Assembly: GCA_964387695.1 (NCBI GenBank)
Contig: CAYLXI010000005.1
Coordinates: 1 to 28,577, forward strand
From: Thiosulfativibrio sp964387695
GTDB taxonomy: Bacteria; Pseudomonadota; Gammaproteobacteria; Thiomicrospirales; Thiomicrospiraceae
DNA: 28,577 bases
Direction of reading: 5' to 3'
Position 1 is the first letter of the stretch. Every line of letters starts with the position of its first letter. Of the stretch, positions 22,931 to 28,577 are shown in pieces. Under the pieces are notes generated by a model. That model was not told where the DNA came from. It did no database searches and was given only the letters and a program-made list of their open reading frames with translations. The position numbers and the translations under genes are program-made.

Positions 22931-22952
22931 TTTTTACCACACCTGGTAAAAA
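22931..22952. repeat. Degenerate palindrome TTTTTACCA-N4-TGGTAAAAA upstream of argC
   Basis: Arms TTTTTACCA (22931-22939) and TGGTAAAAA (22944-22952) flank CACC. The half-sites and 4-base spacing match the three perfect TTACCA-GGCC-TGGTAA copies; only the centre differs. It sits 25 bp before the argC ATG, between that gene and the groEL terminator, so it is the copy best placed for gene control. Confidence 0.65.
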
Positions 22953-22960
22953 TAAGCATC

Positions 22961-22985
22961 AAAAAAGCCCGCATAAAGCGGGCTT
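22961..22985 (-). terminator. Rho-independent terminator of groESL
   Basis: Read on the minus strand, AAGCCCGC and GCGGGCTT form an 8-bp stem around a five-base loop, followed by a run of T. It lies 30 bp after the groEL stop. Confidence 0.9.
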
Positions 22986-23014
22986 TAGAAATAAGCATTA
23001 GTGAGGTTTATACC

Positions 23015-24667
23015 TTACATCATACCGCCCATTCCTCCCATACCGCCCATTCCACCACCACCGCCGCCAGCAGCAGGAGAAGAATCACCGTCTTTAGAAG
23101 GCAAATCTGCAATAGCAGCTCCTGTAGTTAGAACTAAACCTGCAACCGAAGCCGCATTTTGTAATGCTGTACGAGTAACTTTAGTCGGATCAATGATACC
23201 AGCTTCTAGCATATCGCAATAAACTTCTTTCGCTGCATCAAAACCATAGTTTCCTTCGCCTTCCATTACCTTGTTTACGATAACAGAACCTTCTAAACCA
23301 CAATTTTCTGCAATTTGACGCATTGGCTCTTGCATGGCTCGCATAGCAATTTGAATCCCTACATCTTGGTCATCATTGTCACCCTTTGGAGAGACTTTAG
23401 ATACGGCACGAACCAGCGCAACACCACCACCTGCAACAATACCTTCTTCAACCGCTGCACGAGTAGCGTGAAGAGCGTCATCAACACGGTCTTTTTTCTC
23501 TTTCATTTCAACTTCTGTGGCTGCTCCTAGTTTAACAACAGCAACACCACCAGCTAGCTTGGCTAGACGCTCGGTTAGCTTTTCTATATCATAATCTGAA
23601 GTTGTATTAGCAATTTGAGCTTTAATTTGTGAGCAACGCCCATTTATATCTTCTTTAGAGCCACTTCCGTCAATAATTTTAGTGGTGTCTTTACCAACTA
23701 GAATGGTTTTTGTTCCACCCAACATATCAAGAGTTACATCTTCAAGGCTTAAACCAACTTCTTCAGAAATAACGGTTGCCCCTGTTAATACAGCAATGTC
23801 TTGTAGCATAGCTTTACGGCGTTCACCAAAACCTGGTGCTTTAACCGCAGAAACTTTAACGATACCACGCATGTTGTTAATGACTAAAGTGGCTAGAGCT
23901 TCGCCGTCAACATCTTCTGCAATAATGAGTAACGGACGACCTGCTTTAGAAACCGCTTCTAGGGTTGGTAAAAGATCACGAATATTAGAGATTTTCTTGT
24001 CGTGTAATAAAACAAAAGGGTCATCTAGCTCTGCAATCATTTTCTCTTGATTGTTAACAAAGTAAGGCGACAAGTAACCACGATCAAACTCCATTCCTTC
24101 TACAACAACCAACTCATCTTGTAGTGAAGAACCTTCTTCAACGGTGATAACACCTTCGGTAGTAACTCGTTCCATCGCTTCAGCAATCATGTTACCGATT
24201 GTTTGGTCAGAGTTAGCCGAGATAGTTCCTACTTGGGCAATAGCTTCGGAGGTTGTACAAGGTTGAGACATTTCCTGAAGGGTTATGACAACGGCATCTA
24301 CTGCTTTATGGATACCACGGTTTAAATCCATTGGGTTCATGCCCGCTGCAACAGACTTCATGCCTTCTCTAACAATAGACTGAGCTAACACGGTTGCGGT
24401 TGTTGTTCCGTCTCCAGCAACATCATTGGTTTGCGAAGAAACTTCTTTAACCATTTGTGCACCCATGTTCATAAACTTGTCTTCAAGTTCAACTTCACGC
24501 GCAACGGTTACACCATCTTTAGTTACAATTGGAGCACCAAAAGATCTTTCTAGTACAACATTACGCCCTTTAGGGCCTAAAGTTACTTTAACCGCGTCTG
24601 CTAGAACATTAATTCCATCTACCATTTTTTCGCTAGCGTCTAAACCAAATTTAACTTCTTTTGCCAT
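23015..24667 (-). CDS. groEL: Chaperonin GroEL (60 kDa)
   Basis: GroEL forms the double heptameric ring that folds proteins with GroES and ATP. The 550-residue length is standard. The N-terminus AKEVKFGLDASEKM, the ATP-binding VTLGPKGRNVVLE and DGTTTATVLAQSI, the apical region with VDGEALATLVINN, and AAVEEGIVAGGGVALVRA are all canonical. The C-terminus ends in the usual Gly-Gly-Met repeats. It follows groES after 43 bp with a good Shine-Dalgarno (AAGGAA) and ends at a strong hairpin terminator. I see no sign of divergence or duplication. Confidence 0.99.
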   Translation of the reverse strand: MAKEVKFGLDASEKMVDGINVLADAVKVTLGPKGRNVVLERSFGAPIVTKDGVTVAREVELEDKFMNMGAQMVKEVSSQTNDVAGDGTTTATVLAQSIVREGMKSVAAGMNPMDLNRGIHKAVDAVVITLQEMSQPCTTSEAIAQVGTISANSDQTIGNMIAEAMERVTTEGVITVEEGSSLQDELVVVEGMEFDRGYLSPYFVNNQEKMIAELDDPFVLLHDKKISNIRDLLPTLEAVSKAGRPLLIIAEDVDGEALATLVINNMRGIVKVSAVKAPGFGERRKAMLQDIAVLTGATVISEEVGLSLEDVTLDMLGGTKTILVGKDTTKIIDGSGSKEDINGRCSQIKAQIANTTSDYDIEKLTERLAKLAGGVAVVKLGAATEVEMKEKKDRVDDALHATRAAVEEGIVAGGGVALVRAVSKVSPKGDNDDQDVGIQIAMRAMQEPMRQIAENCGLEGSVIVNKVMEGEGNYGFDAAKEVYCDMLEAGIIDPTKVTRTALQNAASVAGLVLTTGAAIADLPSKDGDSSPAAGGGGGGMGGMGGMGGMM

Positions 24668-24710
24668 TTTTAAATTCCTTGTTTCTTAAATTGTTTTAAG
24701 CTCTTAAAGA

Positions 24711-25001
24711 TTATTCTACAATTGCGACTATGTCATCTTCACGCATAATCATCAGAGCATTGCCTGCGTCATCTTTAACTTCTTGACCAGAGTATTGTCC
24801 AAACATAACTTTATCGCCAACAGATACTATCATGGCAACCTCTGCTCCTGAATCAGATACACGACCTGTTCCTACGGCAACAACTTCACCCATGTTTTGT
24901 TTTTCTTGAGCGGAGCCAGGAAGAATAATCCCCCCTGCTGATTCTTTTTCTTCTTCAACTTGACGAATGATAACACGATCGCGTAATGGTTTAATATTCA
25001 T
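24711..25001 (-). CDS. groES: Co-chaperonin GroES (10 kDa)
   Basis: GroES is the heptameric lid of the GroEL chamber. The 96-residue protein has NIKPLRDRVIIRQVEEE, the mobile loop with ESAGGIILPGSAQEK, GEVVAVGTG and a C-terminal IMREDDIVAIVE. AAGGAG precedes the ATG at ideal spacing. A heat-shock-type promoter candidate is located about 90 bp upstream. It is the first gene of the groESL operon. Confidence 0.98.
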   Translation of the reverse strand: MNIKPLRDRVIIRQVEEEKESAGGIILPGSAQEKQNMGEVVAVGTGRVSDSGAEVAMIVSVGDKVMFGQYSGQEVKDDAGNALMIMREDDIVAIVE

Positions 25002-25091
25002 AATAACTCCTTAAAGATAAATAAGTTTTAATCAGAGGTTTTTACACAAATTAGCAAAAACATTTCAATAAGATTACTCTGTTGGTAACTA

Positions 25092-25118
25092 CATAAGGGT
25101 AGGTTTTTTTTATTCAAG
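25092..25118 (-). promoter_or_regulatory. Putative sigma-32 heat-shock promoter of groESL
   Basis: On the minus strand CTTGAA (25113-25118) and CCCTTATG (25092-25099) are separated by 13 bases. They resemble the sigma-32 elements CTTGAAA and CCCCATNT with allowed spacing. The position 91 bp before the groES ATG is right for a heat-shock operon. No CIRCE inverted repeat is seen. Confidence 0.7.
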
Positions 25119-25152
25119 AGAGGCTAAGTAAAAAAGTATAAAACTCTAATTT

Positions 25153-25252
25153 NNNNNNNNNNNNNNNNNNNNNNNNNNNNNNNNNNNNNNNNNNNNNNNN
25201 NNNNNNNNNNNNNNNNNNNNNNNNNNNNNNNNNNNNNNNNNNNNNNNNNNNN
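25153..25252. other. Assembly gap of 100 N at the proB 3' end
   Basis: Exactly 100 N, a conventional scaffold spacer. Its left edge (AATTT) and right edge (ATTATCAC) share no overlap. The last few proB codons and any proB terminator are hidden here. Confidence 0.95.
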
Positions 25253-26359
25253 ATTATCACAATGAATTAAAAATCTTCCTCCAGAATAGCCAAGTACTTC
25301 TTCTATTTTTTTTGAAGATTTCCCAATAATTTTTTTAGTCTCTTGCGACGAATAATTCACTAATCCTCTAGCAATTTCTTTACCTTGAGAATCTACACAA
25401 ACCACCATTTCTCCTCGTTGAAAATCTCCAGAAACAGAAGTAACCCCAACTGGCAAGAGACTCTTACCCTTGCAAGAAAGGACACGAGATGCACCCAGAT
25501 CTAATACCAGCGTACCTTTGGCTTGCAAATGCCCAGCCAACCATTGCTTTCTTGCGGTCATCGGCTCAAGGTCTGGCATTAATAAAGTTCCTAAGGACTC
25601 TCCTTTTTGCAGTCGCAATAAAACATCGTCCTCAAAACCAGAAGCAATAAGGGTTGCTGTTCCTGAACGAGAGGCTCGCTTGGCTGCCATAACTTTAGTA
25701 TACATCCCCCCTCTTCCCAAAGCCCCTCCTTCTGAACTTGCCATAGATTCAAGGTCTTTCCTGCTAACCAAAGCTTCAGAAATTAATGTGGCATTAGGAT
25801 TATAACGAGGATTTTCGCTATACAAACCTTTTTGGTCGGTTAATATAACTAGAACATCGGCAGATATTAAATTTGCGGTTAAGGCGGCTAGAGTATCATT
25901 ATCACCAAAACGAATTTCATCGGTCACTACGGTATCATTTTCATTAATAATGGGAACAACCCCGTGATCTAATAAAGTCTGGATAGTATTAGAAGCATTA
26001 AGATAACGGGCCCGATTAGAAAGATCATCGTGTGTTATTAGAATTTGAGCCGTACGAGAATTATGCTTAGAAAATTCCGACTCATAAGATTGAATTAGCC
26101 CCATTTGACCTACCGCGGCGGCGGCTTGAAGCTCGCTAATTTCTGTAGGGCGTTTTGACCAGCCTAAACGCTGCATTCCTTCTGCTACCGAACCAGAAGA
26201 GACAATTATCAGCTCAATACCCATATTTTTTAAGACCCGCATCTGCCTTATCCAATCTGCCATTGCCTGCTTATTTAACCCCCGACCATTATCGGTTAAT
26301 AAAGCACTGCCTATTTTAATAACCCAACGCTTCGTATTGGGAATAGAAGAACGATTCAT
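25253..26359 (-). CDS. proB: Glutamate 5-kinase (3' end missing in gap)
   Basis: ProB phosphorylates glutamate in the first step of proline synthesis. From the ATG at 26359, 369 residues are readable before the gap; the E. coli protein has 367, so only a few codons are missing. The amino-acid kinase domain (about 1-255) has VIKIGSALLTDNGRGLN, ELIIVSSGSVAEGMQRLGW, INENDTVVTDEIRFGDNDTLAA, LTDQKGLY and GGMYTKVMAAK. A C-terminal PUA domain (from about 280) follows. An upstream in-frame ATG at 26425 lies inside obgE and is unlikely. The chosen start is 4 bp after the obgE stop, giving the usual obgE-proB coupling. Any start or stop computed across the Ns is not meaningful. Confidence 0.93.
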
Positions 26360-26363
26360 AATA

Positions 26364-27440
26364 TTAGTTATCTTGCAAATCCTGCTTTTTAGATTTTTCT
26401 TTAGCTTGATAAACTTCTTCCACAAAGGCCAGTCTATTTTGCTCTAATGCAAAGGCGATATCTTTAACAAGTTTGTCTGTTCCAGTTCTATTAACAGCAG
26501 AAGTTCGATAAACAGGCCCTTGCCAACCAAGGTCTTCAACAATAAAATCACACAACTCGTCTGCCTCTTCACTCATGACCAAGTCAAGCTTGTTTAAAAC
26601 CAGCCAACGCTCTTTGCTCACTAGCTCATCATCATACTTTGCCAGCTCTCTTTGAATAATTCGTATATTTTCTGCAGGATCAGATTCATCAATTGGAGCC
26701 ACATCAACTACATGCAACAATAGGCCTGTGCGAGAAAGGTGCTTTAAAAACTGAATGCCTAGCCCAGCACCTTCTGCGGCACCTTCTATCAACCCAGGAA
26801 TATCAGCAATGACAAAGCTAGATTCTGGAGAAACCCGTACCACACCTAAATTGGGATACAAGGTAGTAAAGGGATAATCAGCAACCTTAGGGCGAGCAGA
26901 AGATACCGCGGTAATTAAGCTAGATTTACCCGCGTTTGGCATTCCTAGTAAACCCACATCGGCTAAAACAGAAAGCTCTAAAACTAAACTTCTTTCATCG
27001 CCTGTTTCACCTAAAGTACACTGTCGTGGGGTACGATTACGGGAACTTTTAAAGTGAATGTTTCCTAGTCCATGCCGCCCTCCTTCTGCCACCATCAACC
27101 GTTGCTCGTGCTCGGTTAAATCACCAATGACTTCATCGGTATCGTCGTCTTTAACCAAGGTACCAACTGGTACGGCAATTAACAGTTCTTCGCCACCTCG
27201 CCCTGTTTTTTGTTGCCCCATTCCAGCTTGACCATTTTGAGCTTTGTAATCTCGTACAAAACGAAAATCTACCAAGGTATTTAAGTTACGGTCGGCCACC
27301 AGATAAACACTTCCGCCATCTCCGCCATCTCCGCCATTAGGCCCTCCAAAAGGAATATATTTTTCGCGGCGAAAACTCACGACACCATTACCACCTCGCC
27401 CTGCGGCAACACGAATTGTTACTTCATCAACAAACTGCAT
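26364..27440 (-). CDS. obgE: GTPase ObgE/CgtA
   Basis: ObgE is an essential GTPase that binds the 50S ribosomal subunit and the stringent-response alarmone. The 358-residue protein has the glycine-rich Obg fold (about 1-158: GGNGVVSFRREKYIPFGGP, GGDGGDGG). The G domain has G1 GMPNAGKSSLI, switch II DIPGLIEGA and G4 NKLD (about 160-330). The acidic C-terminal extension of enterobacterial ObgE is short or absent. The start at 27440 gives the canonical MQFVDE N-terminus and has GGAAA upstream; an ATG at 27452 has no ribosome site. It is separated from rpmA by 258 bp containing a terminator and repeat elements, so it should have its own promoter. Confidence 0.95.
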   Translation of the reverse strand: MQFVDEVTIRVAAGRGGNGVVSFRREKYIPFGGPNGGDGGDGGSVYLVADRNLNTLVDFRFVRDYKAQNGQAGMGQQKTGRGGEELLIAVPVGTLVKDDDTDEVIGDLTEHEQRLMVAEGGRHGLGNIHFKSSRNRTPRQCTLGETGDERSLVLELSVLADVGLLGMPNAGKSSLITAVSSARPKVADYPFTTLYPNLGVVRVSPESSFVIADIPGLIEGAAEGAGLGIQFLKHLSRTGLLLHVVDVAPIDESDPAENIRIIQRELAKYDDELVSKERWLVLNKLDLVMSEEADELCDFIVEDLGWQGPVYRTSAVNRTGTDKLVKDIAFALEQNRLAFVEEVYQAKEKSKKQDLQDN

Positions 27441-27513
27441 ACTTTTTTCCATTGTTTTTGAGGGGATTTAAAGCGGAGCTTTTTAAAAAGTCGCGGGCTA
27501 AGCTATTTATTAA

Positions 27514-27526
27514 GCAGGGATTTGGG
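27514..27526. repeat. Solo end of the inverted-end repeat family, copy C2
   Basis: GCAGGGATTTGGG is nearly identical to the right end of copy A (GCAGGGACTTGGG). I find no matching left end between here and obgE. With the left end of copy C it forms an outer inverted repeat around the terminator hairpin. Confidence 0.45.
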
Positions 27527-27531
27527 AAACA

Positions 27532-27558
27532 AAAACGCCCCGTCAAGCGGGGCGTTTT
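27532..27558 (-). terminator. Rho-independent terminator after rpmA, symmetric
   Basis: AAAACGCCCCG and CGGGGCGTTTT form an 11-bp perfect stem around TCAAG. On the minus strand it ends in a T-rich run (CGTTTTTGTTT), so it should stop rplU-rpmA transcripts. Its symmetry could also stop plus-strand transcription. Confidence 0.85.
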
Positions 27559-27559
27559 A

Positions 27560-27684
27560 CCCAATTTTCTGCCTAGAAACTAGGTACATAGCACCAAACC
27601 CTTACTCGTTAAGCATTTTTTATAAATACATAACAAATAGCAGGAAACAGTCCGAAGCACCAACTTTATAAACAGAGATTTGGG
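27560..27684. mobile_element. MITE-like non-coding element, copy C (125 bp, 5-bp target duplication)
   Basis: It begins CCCAATTTTCTGCCTAG and ends CAGAGATTTGGG. About 26 bases at each end are imperfect inverted repeats (roughly three quarters identical). TTTTA flanks both ends exactly (27555-27559 and 27685-27689). The left duplication is also the last part of the terminator stem, so insertion appears to have been at the terminator's edge. It has no coding capacity. TAGAAACT followed by a GG-rich stretch and CATAGCACC inside it match copies A and B. Confidence 0.7.
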
Positions 27685-27710
27685 TTTTAAATAAACAAAA
27701 GCTCTAAACT

Positions 27711-27968
27711 TTATTCGGGAACAATTGTTACATACATACGAACAGGCTTACCTTTTTGAGCAAAAGTAACTTTACCGTTAGACTTTGCAAAAAGCGTATC
27801 ATCTTTACCGCGCCCAACATTGTCACCAGGGTGAAACTTAGTCCCTCGTTGACGAACAATGATGTTTCCTGCCAACACTTGCTCACCACCAAAGCGTTTT
27901 ACGCCTAGTCGCTTTGCATTGGAGTCGCGACCGTTTTTAGTACTACCTGCAGCTTTCTTATGAGCCAT
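27711..27968 (-). CDS. rpmA: 50S ribosomal protein L27
   Basis: L27 reaches the peptidyl-transferase centre with its N-terminus. The 85-residue protein starts AHKKAAGSTKNGRDS and contains KRLGVKRFGGE and RQRGTKFHPG, which are canonical. It has no cleavable N-terminal extension of the Firmicute type. It follows rplU by 111 bp, in which I see no further feature, and ends upstream of a strong terminator beyond copy C. Confidence 0.99.
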   Translation of the reverse strand: MAHKKAAGSTKNGRDSNAKRLGVKRFGGEQVLAGNIIVRQRGTKFHPGDNVGRGKDDTLFAKSNGKVTFAQKGKPVRMYVTIVPE

Positions 27969-28079
27969 GGGATAACCTCTTCTTAACCAAGGCAGCCCCT
28001 ATTCAGAAGCAACTTAGTTTTTTAAAATTTAATTTCTCTTCTGCCTATTTATCATTCTTAACTGGCAATAAAGATAACC

Positions 28080-28394
28080 TTATGCTGAAATCTTACCGAT
28101 TTCAATTTCTGTAAAGTTTTGACGATGGCCTTGCTTAGACTTAGATCTGTTCTTACGGCGGCGAAACTTGATGATAGTCACTTTCTTACCACGACCGTTT
28201 GAAACGACTGTCGCGGCAACTTTAGCGCCTTCAACGATAGGCGCACCTATCTTAACCTCTGCACCTTCACCAACCATTAACACTTCATCAAATTCAACCG
28301 CTTCACCTGTTTCTGCACTCAGTGATTCTACACGCAAAACTTGACCTTCACGAACTCTATATTGCTTACCACCGGTTTTAATTACCGCATACAT
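28080..28394 (-). CDS. rplU: 50S ribosomal protein L21
   Basis: L21 binds 23S rRNA in the large subunit. The 104-residue protein has MYAVIKTGGKQYRV at the N-terminus and KVTIIKFRRRKNRSKSKQGHRQ near the C-terminus, both diagnostic. GGAG precedes the ATG. It is the first gene of rplU-rpmA, with a near-consensus promoter about 60 bp upstream. Confidence 0.99.
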   Translation of the reverse strand: MYAVIKTGGKQYRVREGQVLRVESLSAETGEAVEFDEVLMVGEGAEVKIGAPIVEGAKVAATVVSNGRGKKVTIIKFRRRKNRSKSKQGHRQNFTEIEIGKISA

Positions 28395-28456
28395 TTGTAA
28401 AATCTCCGGATTTCAAAAAATTCTGTTTAAACACCGTCAAAAACGGCAAAGAAAGA

Positions 28457-28485
28457 ATTATATAGCCAATTCAAAGAAAGGTCAA
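28457..28485 (-). promoter_or_regulatory. Sigma-70 promoter of rplU-rpmA
   Basis: On the minus strand TTGACC (28480-28485) and a perfect TATAAT (28457-28462) are separated by exactly 17 bp. Expected transcription start is near 28450, giving a leader of about 56 nt before the rplU ATG. It is the best promoter match in the window. Confidence 0.85.
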
Positions 28486-28504
28486 ACTCAATTTCTAACC
28501 TTTT

Positions 28505-28530
28505 ACCCAAATCCCGATATAGGGATTCGT
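28505..28530. repeat. Small inverted-end repeat fragment, copy D
   Basis: ACCCAAATCCC, five bases, then AGGGATTCG. Read on the other strand it matches the start of copy A (GAATCTCTATATAGG against GAATCCCTATATCGG). TTTTA precedes it (28501-28505) and recurs at 28532-28536, a possible target duplication. It lies upstream of the rplU promoter. Confidence 0.45.
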
Positions 28531-28577
28531 ATTTTACCAAAAACTTGCTATTTTCATCAATCCTTTTTACTTTTTAC

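Noticed and set aside
22928..23222. Two plus-strand Pro/Thr/Ser-rich frames at the groEL 3' end
   Set aside because: They are the complement of the GroEL Gly-Met tail and the adjoining coding region and cross its terminator.
23682..24689. Long plus-strand frames opposite groEL
   Set aside because: They are complements of a highly conserved gene with strong codon bias, a common source of false frames.
27161..27175. TACCAACTGGTA in obgE as another palindrome copy
   Set aside because: The half-sites are two bases apart, not four, and the outer bases do not match, so it is probably unrelated.
1..28577. CRISPR array, tRNA, rRNA or prophage genes
   Set aside because: I found no regularly spaced short direct repeats, no cloverleaf-type sequence, no rRNA-like stretch and no phage structural or integrase gene on either strand.

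Overview
The window is AT-rich, gene-dense chromosomal DNA from a gammaproteobacterium. Its gene content is housekeeping: lipid and purine synthesis, translation, chaperones, envelope and Fe-S assembly. The block dsbD-aroQ-accB-accC-prmA-dusB-fis-purH-purD, the block glyQ-glyS-gmhB-plsC, the block rplU-rpmA-obgE-proB, and the grouping of an M23 peptidase with anmK, erpA and argC are orders I know from Pseudomonas and relatives. The low GC and two 100-N spacers (5226-5325 and 25153-25252) suggest a draft genome or MAG, possibly a marine sulfur- or methane-oxidising lineage. I cannot fix the genus from sequence alone.

Layout. 1-546: fxsA on the minus strand. 684-10295: a plus-strand run of dsbD (periplasmic disulfide reduction), aroQ (shikimate pathway), accB/accC (acetyl-CoA carboxylase), the first N gap, prmA (L11 methylation), dusB-fis (tRNA dihydrouridine and nucleoid protein) and purH-purD (IMP synthesis). 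10391-10672: a small ComFB-family gene with its own promoter. 10709-12988 (minus): a three-gene MotA/MotB-like membrane motor module with no flagellar genes nearby. 13072-17345 (minus): plsC, gmhB, glyS and glyQ, tightly coupled. 17489-20184 (plus): tusA, an M23 murein endopeptidase and anmK. 20189-25001 (minus): a short-type citrate synthase, erpA, argC, then groEL and groES behind a heat-shock-type promoter. 25253-28394 (minus): proB (cut by the second gap), obgE, rpmA and rplU, headed by a near-consensus sigma-70 promoter.

The least ordinary content is non-coding or in the motor module. (1) A 16-bp palindrome, TTACCAGGCCTGGTAA, occurs three times perfectly (once between genes, once inside purD, once inside glyS). 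A fourth degenerate copy lies in front of argC. All four sit about 6.6-7.1 kb apart. (2) A family of short non-coding elements with terminal inverted repeats (CCCAAATCTCT-type ends) occupies several intergenic spaces. Two copies are bounded by identical 5-bp target duplications (AAGAA and TTTTA), so they look like miniature transposable elements. (3) The motor module encodes a MotA/PomA-like channel and two MotB-like OmpA-domain partners. One partner has the proton-binding aspartate and the other has alanine there. No known defence system, prophage, complete insertion sequence, CRISPR array, tRNA or rRNA was found.
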